Source of the DNA: Todiramphus chloris collaris
Lineage: Eukaryota; Chordata; Aves; Coraciiformes; Alcedinidae
Assembly (NCBI GenBank): GCA_025345505.1
Contig: JANVCC010000011.1
Coordinates: 12,877,928-12,941,927, forward strand
Reading direction: 5' to 3'
Length of the DNA stretch: 64,000 bases
Positions within the stretch are counted from its first letter, which is position 1; every line of letters begins with the position of its first letter. The position numbers and the translations under genes are program-made. Below the pieces are notes generated by a model. It made no database searches and was not told the origin of the DNA. It saw only the letters and a list, made by a program, of their open reading frames with translations. This document shows positions 38,831 to 51,539 of this stretch, one piece after another.

Positions 38831-41800
38831 TACCTCTAAAATCACAATTACTTCATCGTCATGGCAATTAAAGTGAAGACTATATTGTGTCTTGGTTCTT
38901 ATCTGTAAAAAGGGCTCTTAAACCTCCTTTAATCTCCCTGAAGATGTTTTAAGAATCACCGACTATGGGATAAGATTTGAAAATGAGACCCTTTATTGGA
39001 CCGAAAAGAATTCAGGAGAGGAAGCACGCCAAGATAAGAGATGAAGAGCTAACATTTAGTGTGACCATAGGTATTTCTTCTCAGTAGGCTAGTTATTTTA
39101 CTATTAGGCTTACTATACTTACACAGGCTAAATACTTTATGCAAATGAATACATCACAAACATCTTTTTTTGACAATTCTGTCATGTAAAGGTGGCAGTT
39201 AAAATGCTAAACAATAGTCACAAGACTATACAATTCCTAAGACTGGCACTCATTTCTTACAGACAAATAGTGTAATTTACTTTCCAGACTCTCATTTTTC
39301 AAGAAACACAATTTTCATATGATAAAATTCTATCTCTGGCTTGAACTTCTTATTGGGATAATAGGACTGGTTTTGGTTTGTTTTTTTTTTTTTTTTTCAT
39401 ATTAGGGATTAACAGCCAACATGACTTGTAATTGCTAAAGTAAACTGAAGAAGTATTCTGGATGTTAGTAAACTCCTAAGGATATTTTCTTTTCTCTCAT
39501 GATCATCCCACAAAATAAAGGGATTATCCAAATAATAAACCAGATTTATTTTTATTGGAGTCTTCTAATGTAGTCTTTTAGCTTTTATTCTATCTCTTTA
39601 AAAATGTTAATTTCCCACAGAGAATGTATTATTCAGCTATGCAGAATATTCAGTCAACATTTGTTCACAATTAGGGGAATCTTATACATTCGGCACTTGC
39701 TGTAAATGGTTAAATATTGTGACATTGGGTACACTCAGTGTTGTGTTCTAACTCAGAATTACATGAGAAAATTATTTAAAGCACAAGATCTTGTCTAAAT
39801 TCTGTGAATTAGAACTCTGAACACGGTAAATGTTGATACTTTACTGGTTCATACTGTGAACACTCAGCCCATGTCTGATTTTTCTTAGCCTCATCTCAGA
39901 AAATTAGTAAAGCCTACTAGGCATTGCCAAGAGTGTGACAGTTACAAGGTTAAGAAACCTTCTTACTATTTCCTGTAGAGCTCTGCTGCGTGTGATGGTT
40001 TTTGGAGGGCCTGACAGCTCTTCTTGAGACTGACAAATGTGGCAAGTTGTAGACATGACTGGTCCTTCTCAGTGCTACAGTGGGACAGTATTGTCAGGGC
40101 CTTGACTGTTGCATTTCTTCAGCTATGAATGGAGCTGATGCAAAATGTGGCTTTCACTGAAATTTCTGAATGGGGCTAGAAGAACTGTGTGCATACCTGC
40201 ACTTAGCTCCGCAGTCCTCACTTTCCTTAGTAGAGAGGAAGGTTCTCAGTGGGCTGAGAGCTGGAGAGAAAGATAGGGAAAAGCAGCACAATTTATTCTT
40301 TAAGGAGCATAAACAACATAGTCTTCTCCAGGTATTGACATGTGAGCAATATTCAAGGTACACATGAGGCTTCTAAGTGGGAATGTTAGAAAGAAAAAAA
40401 TGAGAAAATTCTAAGCTTTCAATGGGAAAAAAAAAAAAAAGAAGACTGAAGAAATACTGTATAGTCTTTTTAGTCATGTTGTTTTGAATTATATCTTTCA
40501 GTCTTGTGGTTCCAACTTTTATTAAGACCCTAGAAGAAGATAATGATTTTGAATAGAAACTGTACTTTTCTTTAGCTACTAAGATAGCATTTCCTGCTCA
40601 CAAGTGGTTCTCATCTGAAAGTGTTTCCTAATTTGGCATTTTTGGTATTGCGTATTTGCTGCATGTCATTGACTTTCAGTTCAAAGCTGTTTGAATTTTC
40701 CCTTTATATATGAAGTTTTTAAACTGTTTTCCCTGCAGAGAAACCAAGAGAAAATCCTGTTGAGTTCTGACTTGTTTTGCAATGCATTTCATTGTACAAA
40801 ACTAAACCTGGTGGAATCATGTTTAATGAGGATCTATAGATGCAGACAACTGTTTTTCATCTAAATAGTTTGTGTTCTCCAGAAACGTCACTTTTCTTCT
40901 GGGTTAGTTTTTTTTTTTTTTTTTTTTTTTTGAGGGAAGAGGATATAATTCAAAATAAATGGTGGGATTGCTTCTTTTGCATGGAAAACAATGAAATGTT
41001 GTTAAAGAAATAGATAACTCAGACAAATTTTCTATGGTGTTTCAAATGCAGAACACTTGTCTTTAAATTACATTCACACTTTTCTTGTTGATATTGGTGA
41101 TCCTGCACTGTTTAAACTGAGGTCAGAGTTTTGCCTTACCATTCATAAAACATAAGAGGTTCCAGCTGGATTTCCCACCAGCAAATTAGCTATGTAAGGT
41201 CCTCAGAAATAAACAGGAAAAAAAGAGTAAAACTAGCTTAGTCAGTTAAATGAGTAGATAAGTGATGATTCTGTATTTGTAAGACCTATTTAAAAGAAAA
41301 ATGCGAAATGTCAATAGACGCTTTTTAGAAGCTGAATCACTACCTTACAACTCATTAAAATTTTTAAGTAAATGTTACACCATTTTAAGGACTTAAACTG
41401 GTTCAAGGGCTTGTCTGAGTTAAAACAGCTTAATTGAGTTTCACCATGTTAAATTAAGCTGACAGGCAGTCTGGGACCTAATTAAGAAAGTCTTACATGA
41501 GCAGTATCACATCTACTCCTTGTATATTATCTATCATATCTCTTTTCTTTGAGAAAGAAATAAAATGTTATTATTAGTTGTTACTTAATCAACTCTATAG
41601 ATCTCACTCAAGTTAGGGATGGAAAGCATAATTTTCTTTTAGCTTATGAAATACCAATTTCCTGTTAGCATTGTTAATAAGCTTCTGTATTTTCAGGTCA
41701 TCCTCACATGGTGCTGCTGAAAGTTTTGTTCTGTGATTCTACAGGTATAGAGGATATAGTCAACAGTCTTTGCAGTTGTGGGTGAAGATCGGATTAATCA

Positions 41801-42056
41801 TGGGGGAAGGCAGGCTTTTTTTTTTTTGTTTTTTCTTTTCCCCAACATGTATTTAACTTTAACATTGATAGAAGTTGAGGTCCAAATCATCTGAACTATA
41901 TATTCAGTCTTTTCTGCAATTGATAAGGACTCTTATTAAAAGATACTCGAGTTTGCAGTTCCCAAAAGCTGAAAAATAACCAATAAACTACTTTGAATAT
42001 TAGTAAACACATTTAATTTAAATCAAAACATTTTTTTAAAGCCTTAAACTGAACTT
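38831..42056. other. unique noncoding DNA
   Basis: No gene or dispersed repeat is recognised. A T24 run lies at 40908-40931. A perfect 10-base inverted repeat (CAGCTTAATT ... AATTAAGCTG) at 41426-41461 encloses a 16-base spacer. The stretch at about 39980-40320 is moderately GC-richer and unexplained. Confidence 0.55.
40908..40931. repeat. T24 homopolymer
   Basis: An uninterrupted run of 24 T. If it were the poly(A) tail of a minus-strand retrocopy, a TTTATT should follow within about 30 bases, and none does. Confidence 0.85.
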
Positions 42057-42245
42057 GGTGAGACACTGAAACAGGTTGCCCAGAGAGGTGTTGGAAGCCC
42101 CATCCTTGTAAGTTTTTAAGACCAGGCTGGATGGGGCTCTGAGCAACCTATTCTAGTGGGAGGTGTCCATGCCATTGGCAGAGGAGTTGGAACTAGATGA
42201 TCTTTAAAGTCCCTTCCAACCCTGATAATTGTATGATTCTATGAA
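42057..42245 (+). mobile_element. CR1 LINE, short 3' fragment
   Basis: About 190 bases of CR1 3' end on the plus strand, starting at GTGAGACACTGAAACAGG (the end of ORF2: the HWNRLP region). It passes through AGTTTTTAAGACCAGGCTGG, GGGAGGTGTCC and GTCCCTTCCAACCCTGATAA to the tail TGTATGATTCTATGAAAC. It is of the same subfamily as CR1 'B' at 13.4 kb and the copies at 45.0 and 48.2 kb. Confidence 0.93.
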
Positions 42246-44118
42246 ACAATGTTAACTAAAGGGCTTTCATAAAAAGGATTAATTCCATGAGAATTAACTA
42301 GCTTGTGCCTAGGTGTTAAGCTCCTAAAATATTTTGAACTGGTAGGGTGAGTTTAAATACCTGAATTCATCACTAATGCCAGAGTTAAATACCAGCTCAG
42401 TGCTAAAGTGCCTTAACAACACTTCAAAAAGTGTTTTCTCCTTAATTTCTGTTATAATTAGGTCAACTTAATTAAAAGAACATGTTCTCTGAGAAACAGG
42501 CTGTCAAATTGAAAGTTGTATCTTTTGAAATGTTAGTTTAAAAAAAAGGTGGAAGGCATAAAATGCAGGAAATGTGGTAAGTAAGGAGAAGAAATAGAGA
42601 CTCTCCTAGATAGATTTTTGTCCGTATAAGATTAAAAAAATCAAACCCTTAAGACTATATTTGTATGATACCTTTCAGTAGCTTTTTATGTTTATGGAGG
42701 CTGGACAGAGAAAGGTCTTTTAAACAAAAGCTTGACACTGCAGATATCATCTAATGAGAACATACAAAATGCTGCAAAGTTGCTGCAGATAATGAAAAGA
42801 GAAGGAAAAAAAGGAGCCTGTTAGAAAAAGAAGTATTCCGAAGAGGAAAAAAAAAAAAAAGACATAGAACTTGTAAAGATATACTGTAGAGAGAAAATAA
42901 GTCAAAACAACAGAAAGTCTAAAATTTGACTGAAATTGTACATGAATAAATTGAATTTGCCTGAGGATCATTGTAATGACCTTAAGTTTAAGCACTTTGA
43001 TGAAAAGTCTTACTGAAATTCTATCGTAAGTAGCAGTAATTAGTTTTAAGCTGTCCCAGAAACAACTGGAAACAATTGCCTCATGTCATGCACTGGCTTT
43101 ATCAGTTGCCATTATATTTGCTGCAATGCCAAGAGCTGATACTGTAGTGAAATCCAAATATCTAATATGAATTTTGAAGTATTTATGAGACGTAAATCTT
43201 CGTCAGTCTAAAATTATTAATTTAATGGAATGAAGCCTTGCTGTACTCTTCTTACATAAACCATTCTCATAAATGCACCTAAATATTCCAAACAGAGATA
43301 AATTCACTACTGTCTATACATTTCTTTTAAAACATTGTCTTAAGATAGATGTTCTACTGGTTATTAACATGCTGGTTTATGACATCAAATTTGAAGAGAA
43401 AAGGCTCCATAAAGCAGTATAATGGTGAAATATGTTTTTATACATACACAGCATTCTCTTTGCATTCTCTTTAATAAATTGTGTATTCTGCTTGAATGTG
43501 TGTTTGTGTTTATATTTATCAAAGGTGTTATATGTTTGATAGTGGAATTATGAACATATGGTTCTATGGTGTACAATATGAGTTGTGACCTTACAATCAT
43601 GAGTAAAATTAATGGGGCAATGAGAGATCCATTTGGAAAGAGAGAGAGAAAACAATGTGCAGGACACCAGCTCCCAGTCATGATTATCAAACTTGACTGC
43701 ACCTTTAGTTATGCAAACAAGTGAACTCATAGGACTCCTAGAGGCCATTTATTTATATCTCTCACAAAAGAACTGAAATTCTGGAAGTAGCAAATTCAAT
43801 GCAGAAAGGCAAGGTAACTTAATTTATATCAAGCCATTCTATGGCGCCATCTGTGTTTTCTGACACTTAGGAAAGCTATTGCTGTAGTCAAGCTTAGTGA
43901 TAAAATGTGGATTTCAGGGAAAATGACGGTGAAGCTATTATCCCTGACTTCTTTGAATTAATTCCATACCAACTTTGGCTTCTCCAGAAGTCCAGTGCTT
44001 TATGTTTGATATTGATTCTATTCGTATAGGTATAGAATGATCTAAGGTGAAACGAGTCTGGTGCAACTTGGGTCTCAGGAGTAAGTAGCTTTCAAGGACC
44101 GCACTTCAACCAGGATCA

Positions 44119-44149
<31 letters not shown>

Positions 44150-44961
44150 TCTAACCTAATTGTAAATGAAAATCATTCAGTATCAACTTCTTGAAAAGTT
44201 CATTTTAAGGTTCCTATAACAACTGGCATTTAAACAATATATCAGTTAAAAATATGACTAGATTAATCTAGCAGAATACCATCTTATCTCCAGCTTTAAT
44301 ATATTAATATTTGGATATTAATGTTTATAGTAAAAAAAAAAAAAAATCTTAATTTCATTAGATTTTAACATCCATGATTATCGCTGTAAATTGATACAAA
44401 ATTATTACATGCATGAAAATTAAATTGGATTGTATATGTTTATCCTGTTAACTTCAATTTAGCCAGCAGATACTAATCACTAGAAGAGGAAAAAAGAAAA
44501 AGACAAAAGTTTTAAGGTTTTGTTTTTAAAATGTTTTCTGTCAGTGTTTATATTTCCTAAGTAACTAAAGTGCCTTTAGTTGTATTGTTAGCTAATGAAA
44601 TCTTAGCTTGGAAACCTCCAGGTAAATTTTATGGTAACTTATATGGTGAATACATTCTAAAGTCTTTTGAAATACTCCTGAATCTTAATGTTGGGTATCA
44701 TTAAAGACTGTACACTAATACTAGCATTATACCTTAAGTCTAAACTCTAAATTAAATCTTGACTCAGTAAATAGTATCCTTAGTTGTTGTAATAAAATAT
44801 TCTTGGCTATTCTGAAAATAATATCTGGATAACTTTGGGATTGATCTTATCATTAGAATATTAAGCAAGGGATCAGATTAAATCCAGTGGATCTGTTTCT
44901 CTGCAGGAAAAAATTCATTCCTTGTTTCACAATGGGCAATATAATATAATATTACACAATT
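42246..44961. other. unique noncoding DNA
   Basis: No gene is seen. It contains the (TAAA)n microsatellite at 44119-44149 and short A-runs at about 42848-42860 and 44332-44346. Confidence 0.6.
44119..44149. repeat. TAAA tetranucleotide microsatellite
   Basis: About seven uninterrupted AAAT units (ATAAAAATAAATAAATAAAT and onward). A perfect run of this length is likely to vary in length between individuals. Confidence 0.9.
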
Positions 44962-46890
44962 ACAGAATCATAGAATTATCAGAGTTGGAAGGGACCTTAA
45001 AGATCATCTAGTTCCAATGCCCCTGCCATGGACAGGGACACCTCCCACTACAGCAGGTTGCTCAGAGCCCCATCCAGCCTGGTCTTAAAAACTTCCAGGA
45101 TGCAGCTTCCACCACCTCTCTGGGCAACCTGTTCCAGTGTCTCCCCACCCTCATGGCAAAGAAATCCTTCCTAATGTCTAATCTGAATCTACCCACCACT
45201 TTTCTGATCCATTCCCTCTAGTCCTACCACTACTCGACATCCTAAAATGTCCCTCACCAGCTTTCTTGTAGGCCCACTTCAGATACTGGAAGGCCACAAT
45301 AAGGTCTCCTTGGAGAATTCTCTTTTCCAGACAGAATAACCCCAACTCCCTCAGTCTGTCCTCACAGGAGAGGTACTCCAGCCCTCTGAGCATCCTTGTG
45401 GCCCTTCTCTGGACATGTTCCAACACTTCCATATCTTTCCTGTAACAGGGTCTCCAGAACTGGATGCAGTTCTCCAGGTGGAGTCTCATGAGAGTGGAGT
45501 AGAGGAGGAGAATTTTCTCCCCTGACCTGCTGGCCACGCTTCTCTTGATGCAGCCCAGGATGCGACTGGCTTTCTGGGCTGCAAGAGCACACTGATGGCT
45601 CATGTTGAGCTTCTTGTCCACCAGTACCCCCAGTTCCTTTTCTTCCTGGCTGCTCTCAAGCTTGTCACTGCCCAGCCTATATTGGTGCTTGGGATTGCTC
45701 TTACTCAGATGGAGGACCTTGCATTTGGTCTTGTTGAACTTCATGAGGTTGTCATCGGCCCATCTCTCTAGCCTGTCAAGGTCCCTTTGGATGGCATCCC
45801 TGCCCTCCAGTGTGTCAGCTGCCCCACACAGCTTGGTGTTGTTGGCAAACTTGGTGAGTGTGCACTCAATGCCACTGTTCATGTCGCTGACAAAGATGTT
45901 AAACAAGACTGGTTCCAGTACTGATCCTTGAGGGACTCAACTTGTCAGTGGCCTCCACTTGGACAAGGATCCATTGACAGCCACCCTTTGGGTGCAGCTG
46001 TCAAGCCAGTTCTTTATCCACTGAATTGTCCATCCATCAAACCTATATTTTACCAGTTTAGAGACCAGGATGTCATGCAGGACATTGTCAAAGCCTTTGC
46101 TCATTTCCAGGTAAATAATGTTAGTTGCTTTTCTCTTGTCTATTAACATTGTGACCTTCTCATAGAAGGCCACCAGGTTTGTCAGGCACGATTTGTCCTT
46201 GCTGAAACCATGTTGATTGTACCCAGTCATCTTTTCATTATTCTTTGGCCTCAGCATTGCCTCTAGGAGAATCTGCTCCATGATGTTACCAGGCACAGAG
46301 GTGAGATTTACTGGCCTGTAGTTCCCTGGTTCATCCTTCTTTCCCTTTTGGAATATGGAAGTAATGTTTCCCCGTTTCCAGTCAGTGGGGACTTAACTGG
46401 ACTGCCATGACTTTTGGAATATAATAGAGAGGTTTAGCAACCTCATCTGCCAGTTCCGTCAGTACCTGTGGGTGTATCTCATCAGGTCCCTTGGACTTGT
46501 GCACTCTCACGTTCATCAGATGATCATGAATGTGATCTTCACTTACAATGGTCTGTTCTTTCTTCCAGCCCTTGCCATTATCTTCTGTGACTCCGGGAGT
46601 GTGGCTGGAGCCCTTGCCAGTTAAGACTGAGGAAAAGAAGTCATTGAGAATCTCAGCCTTCTTCATATCACTTGCCACCAGTTCTCCCATTTCCTTTCTG
46701 AGGGGGCCCACACCTTCCCTAGTCTTCTTTTTACCATTCATACACCTATAGAAATTTTTGCTTTTCCCCTTTATCTCCCTGCTAGATTTAATTCTAACTG
46801 AACTTTAGCTTTTCTAACCAGGTCTCTAACTGCTTGGACAGCTTCCTTATATGCCCCCATTCTAGCTATCCTTTCTTCCACTCCTTGTAA
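44962..46890 (-). mobile_element. CR1 LINE, longest copy (about 1.9 kb), minus strand
   Basis: This is the largest CR1 in the window. Its 3' tail is at the left (ACAGAATCATAGAATTATCA) and its 5' truncation at about 46890. It retains most of the reverse transcriptase domain, the ORF2 C-terminus and the 3'UTR. It has lost the endonuclease, ORF1 and the 5'UTR. A full CR1 is about 4.5 kb, so somewhat under half is present. The 3' end (CTCCCACTACAGCAGGTTGC, TGGTCTTAAAAACTTCCAGG) places it with the copies at 13.4, 42.1 and 48.2 kb. The border at the right is set by the loss of similarity after CTTCCACTCCTTG. Confidence 0.95.
45178..46741 (-). pseudogene. decayed CR1 ORF2 reverse transcriptase
   Basis: Three open pieces read leftwards cover the reverse transcriptase. 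46382-46741 holds the start of the domain (SKGPDEIHPQVLTELADEVAKPL). 45937-46296 holds the middle ([14 protein letters not shown], motif A region [15 protein letters not shown]). 45178-45906 holds the palm's end and the C-terminus ([28 protein letters not shown], then the VQRRATRM and LGLFCLEKR words). A single TGA at 45937-45939, where other CR1s have Gly in SGVPQGS, separates the second and third pieces in one frame. In an active enzyme motif A carries Asp where this copy has Glu (46105-46107), and motif C carries FADD where it has FANN (45838-45843). All three metal-binding carboxylates are therefore changed and the enzyme could not have worked even without the stop. Confidence 0.92.
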
Positions 46891-48211
46891 ATATATACTT
46901 GATTTCAGAAATAGTCATTTAGAAACAGATTTATCAGGTCTCTCAGCAGCTAAACACTCCTATTTTGGCACATAAATTAGCAGTCTTATTTTCTGGAATG
47001 CTGGCAGCTGCCAATTTTCAGTAGAAATCATTGTACAACTTAAAATAAAATTGAGTGTTTCCTTTAGTGTTGATATCTCCAAACTGAAAGCATGACCAAT
47101 CTTTCAATACCTTGTTTTAAAACCCACTCCAAACTGAAGTAAATTATGATATTTCCACTGACATCACTTGGATGTGAACTGGCTTTAACAATCACTGGAT
47201 TATTATTTTGTAATGAATGTATAGTCATCTTTCTTACATGTTTGATAAGTCAGACTCACGTGTTCCAGTTAATGGGTGGGATTAATCTCACCCAGTAAGA
47301 TTATAGTAGGTTAATACAAAACTGGGCAATAAGTGTAATTTTTTTGTACATCATTGAGATGGTTTTTTATCCATATCAGTGAATTGAAATAAAAGTAAAT
47401 TAACAAGCATAGACATAATTATTTTCTTGACTTTAAAAATAAAAAGTCAAATACTTTTATCACATAAGAAAGTTGATTTGGTCTCTGCATCTACAGAAAT
47501 TTGCCATGACTATCTTCACTTCCTTTTCGTAACTCTTTGTCATCACTGGCAGCTTCCAGAGCTCACTGTAGCTCTTTGTGGGTCAGTCTAGTTGGGCAGT
47601 AAAAGGTGCAGTTGCCAGAAATATTGCCATTTGGTTTTAATCAACTTAATTTAGATAATAAACACAATGGGGAAAAAAAAAAAAAAAAAAAAAAAATTAG
47701 TGGGGTGGCCTCTACCTTTAGAAATGGACAATGAAACTTTTGAAAAGATTCTAGGGACATTTGACCAGCTAGAACTGAAATTCAAACTGCAAAATCTTTT
47801 TTTGCTAAACACACTTGTGCAGTAATTGCATGCATGTGAAGATGTATAGTATGTACAGTAGGATGCTCCTGTTCTTGTTCAGCTCATCTCCTATTTGCAT
47901 AATGTTGCCAAAAACACCAGTAGGCTTTCTCTTGCATATGAGAGTAAATATTTCATTGCAAAATTTATGATTTCTTTTGCTGGTTCTGAAGAAGACTGTG
48001 TTATGACAAAGTTTTATTTTTAATATTTTTAGAGTAATATAATTTTATAATCTTTGAAAGATGAGTGAATTTTGGTATTTGTGTACCAGGCTGTAGTTAA
48101 AAAGATACTGATTTTCTTAGTCAGGTGAAATGCTGTAGGACAGCTTTTTCCTAAGAGTGTATAAAGAGAATCTTTCACAACTTTTAACTGAATTCAGAAG
48201 TCCTTAACACC
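46891..48211. other. unique noncoding DNA with a possible retroposed 3' end
   Basis: There is no recognisable gene. The notable item is AATAAA at 47657-47662 followed ten bases later by A24 at 47673-47696, described separately. The sequence before it, from about 47460, is unlike any family I know. Confidence 0.55.
47657..47696 (+). other. AATAAA signal plus A24 tract (possible retroposed mRNA 3' end)
   Basis: GATAATAAACACAATGGGG runs into 24 uninterrupted A. A polyadenylation hexamer 10 bases before a pure A tract is the arrangement left when a polyadenylated RNA is copied back into the genome. In AT-rich DNA the hexamer alone is common, so the pairing is suggestive only. I found no target duplication and no recognisable coding sequence upstream. 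Confidence 0.35.
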
Positions 48212-48507
48212 AGTTTTTAGGCTGTCAGGCAGTGATAGGACTAGAGGGAATGGATTAAAACTATAGATAGGTTGATTCAGGTTAGATATTGGGAAAAATT
48301 TCTTCACCATGAGGGTGGTGAGAGACTGGAACAGGTTGCCCAGAGAGGCGGTGGAAGCTCCATCCTTGGAAATTCTTAAGACTAGGCTGGATGGGGCTCT
48401 GAGCAACCTGCTGTAGTGGGAGGTGTCCCTGCTGTTGGCAGGGGGGTTGGAACTAAATGATCTTTAAGGTCCCTTCCAACCTTGACAGTTCTATGATTCT
48501 ATGATCT
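48212..48507 (+). mobile_element. CR1 LINE, 3' fragment, plus strand
   Basis: About 300 bases covering the end of ORF2 and the 3'UTR. It begins at TTTTTAGGCTGTCAGGCAGT, passes CTTCACCATGAGGGTGGTGA and GACTGGAACAGGTTGCCCAG, and ends GTTCTATGATTCTATGATC. It is close to the copies at 13.4, 42.1 and 45.0 kb. The 70-codon frame on the opposite strand is an antisense by-product. Confidence 0.94.
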
Positions 48508-48591
48508 TTAAAGTGATACTTAGTAAGGGATATTGGTCACTTTGTCATTCATATAGATAAATCCTGTTCATGCTTGTTCTGAAAAAACTGA

Positions 48592-48662
48592 TTTTTCCCC
48601 CCCCCCCCCGAAAAAAAAAAAAAAGAAGAAAAAGAAAAAGCAAAAAAGAAAAAAAGAAAAAA
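48592..48662. repeat. T5-C13-G-A14 homopolymer junction and AAAG-rich tract
   Basis: Thirteen C (48597-48609) are followed by one G, fourteen A and then about 40 bases of AAAG/AAAAAG. C-runs of this length are prone to assembly and sequencing error, so the exact counts are uncertain. Confidence 0.8.
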
Positions 48663-49061
48663 ATCAGAATTTTATATTTCAAAGCTAGCTATCAAATTAG
48701 AGGAATATTTCTTATCTCACTTTTATATTTATGAAGTTATAGTCCATAAGGATTGTATAACACTAGCTTTAAAAACTGTTTTGTATTCTTTCAGTATCTG
48801 AAATTATTAAGAATATGAAAACAGGTGAAACTGTGGGTCATGTGAAGATTCATGTCAAGCCTCCTACCAAGGTAGATTTTTCAGAAGCATAGGTACAAAC
48901 ACAAAGATCTATTTAACTATTTGTTTATGTGGACCATTTTTATCTGTATAGCCTTGCTAATAAAGGTCCTGAGTGCATAGTACTGTTGAAGTGCCTTGAG
49001 GTACAAAGCAAAGGTAGTGCTTTCTTTCTACAGATGAGAAGAGTTCTGTTTGATAAAGCTC

Positions 49062-49165
49062 TAATTAAGAAAGAAAAAGAAAAAAAAAAAAACCCAACAA
49101 ACAAGAAATCCAAAACCCAACACAAAAAAAAGCAAACCCAAAACATAAAAACCAAGAAGGTTTTA
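49062..49165. repeat. A-rich low-complexity tract
   Basis: A-runs are punctuated by AACCC and CAAAC words over about 100 bases. There is no clean repeat unit. Confidence 0.7.
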
Positions 49166-51539
49166 AACTTCAGAAATAACTTTGTTTTGTTACAACAAAG
49201 TTAGGGGAGGATAACTTTTAGTTGTTCAGTTTAGTCCCTTGACATCTTTTCATATACAACACCTCAAAAAGATGTTTACTGGTTTTTTGTCCAAGAAAAA
49301 AACCCCAAAACCTAGAAGCTCTCTGGATAACTGAATGTTTTAAATGGCTCATGATGACTGCTTATGGCTTTTAGCTTACGCTAAACTTTTTTTAGAAAGG
49401 GTTGCTTATAAATTTGCCAAGATATTTTTTTAATTAATTGCACAGTAACTATTTAGTGGCATACAAAAGTGTGAACTGTGTCTGCATTTGAGATCAGATC
49501 TTGACAGAAACTAAAGTAAATACAGTGGCCTCTCTGCATGATTTAGCCTGCTGTTTTTATTCTCATTATGTATTAATTACAAACCTCAGGTGTCCACAGA
49601 TCAATCTGTGAGAGGCATTTAGAAGACAGAACTGTAAACAATTACTTTTAAGTTAGAAAGTGTCAACAAAAATATTTTAATTCACAGTGCCTAATATTCT
49701 AACACAGGCCAAGTACTTGGGGTTATGTGTTTATTTTTCTTGATTTAAGTTGTTTTTTTAAAAAAAAATTGTATCTTAAAATATGATTATAAACCACTTA
49801 TTCACACAAGAAAAGAAAAATCTGTACATATGCACAATATTTTATGGCTATTGTTAAAGAAAAGAAAACACCTCCTTAAATGTTTTAAAAAAATAGTAGA
49901 AATAAGAAATCTTAAAAAGCAGAGATCTGTTAAGGGATAATTGTAAGTGACATGTTAAGCAGGTCAAGTTTATGATGTAAAATAAATATTTGTTATTTAT
50001 TTATTTATTTAGAAAATTGAAACAATTTTGTAAATCTCAGTTTTAATTTTGATATGGAAATTTAGGCATTAATATTCATAAAAATTTTTTTTTAGATATG
50101 TGCTTGGAAGAATTTGGAAAATGTTAAACAAGATCTCAAGACAAGATATGTGAAAGCCTCAAGTAATGAAAGTAATATAGAAATCAGTGTCTAGCTGTGC
50201 CTTTATCAGTAGCACAGAATTCTAAAATTCTAAAAATTTTTAGATCTTTCACTGTTGGAGGTAAAATTATTAACCTACAGAAATATTTTTTTTTTATTTT
50301 GTAGATTTCAGTTTTATAATTTTTTTCATGGCACAATTATGTTTTCAAGATCATAATATTACATTTCTGTGAACAGAAAGTTAAAAACAAAAGGGCTTAT
50401 ACATTGCATATCTCTAACCTGTTATGTTAAAAACCAGTATTTTTTTCTATCACATTCTTGAGTCCTGTTAAGTTTATGGATTTTTAAAATCAAGAAAAAA
50501 AAATGCTGCGTTATTAAAAATATCTCATTTTAATCACAATAATGTTAAAGAAAGACAAGGGAATTAAAAAATTTCTACATTTGTTTCATGAGTCTATATG
50601 ATGTTAAATATTACTAACAGATTAATTAATTTGTATTATATGTTCTGCTATGGTCTGCCTATGAAAATATTCTTTGTTTCAAAATAAAATAAATTCATAA
50701 CTTAGAAAGGCCTTCCCCATATCTGAAGTTTGTATCTACCTAGTATGTTGTAAGTAACCAAGCATTTCTAGATGTATGTTTAGTGTCTGGAGAGTAGTGG
50801 GTAATCTACAGCAGAAAATAATTGAAAAGCATTTGGAATGTAACATTAAATCTATACTCCTAGGCCTTAACATTTCCTCCGTTATGATGGTAGGGAGGGG
50901 AAGAAAACTGTGTCCTCTGTTGTGGTAGGCTTGACAGCAGTAGATTCCCTTAAACAGACTTGAATTAAGTAATCAAATCCTTTTATTGTACCTATATCTT
51001 AAACATTTACAAAGCCTAGTGAATTTATTATTTCCAGAATTCTCTCTATATTGGACATAGATTACTAAATCCAATTATCAGTAATACTGAATGCACTATG
51101 ACAAGATACTTCTTTATTTTTTAATTTTTTTACACACTGGGTAGTTTTCATGGTATATGGTCCTTACATCAATCCCATATGTATTAGCTTACATAAAAGT
51201 AAATGATACCATGGCTGCACTGATTTCTGTTTATATCAACCTACTAAACTTCCCAATTCACCTGAAAACTCACCCTGAGAAATATGGTGAATTAGACTGT
51301 AATGAACTACAAATTGTTATTTCTGGTTGCTTCCTTGCCTGACACCTTTGCACAATGCATGTTTTAGATACACCTGATAAAAGAGTTAGAGTCAATTAAT
51401 ACCATCTACTTTTCAAATTAGAATAATTGCAAAAATTTTAATTTTTTTCATTGTTGGAAAATTGAGAGTCAAATAGAGTACTTTTACAGCTGGGTTAACA
51501 CCAGTTATTTGCCATCTTCATTAGTTTATATTTTATATG

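Larger units (their letters stand above)
48508..51539. other. unique noncoding DNA with low-complexity runs
   Basis: No gene is seen. A C13/A14 and AAG-rich tract lies at 48592-48662 and an A-rich, CCC-spotted tract at 49062-49165. The remainder is AT-rich. The lysine- and asparagine-rich frame at 48929-49204 is produced by the A-rich tract. Confidence 0.6.

Noticed and set aside
40908..40931. T24 as the tail of a minus-strand retrocopy
   Set aside because: The bases that should hold the complement of a polyadenylation signal (TTTATT) do not.
45602..45931. A 109-codon plus-strand frame rich in Ser and Leu
   Set aside because: It is antisense to the CR1 reverse transcriptase; the minus strand carries the real homology.
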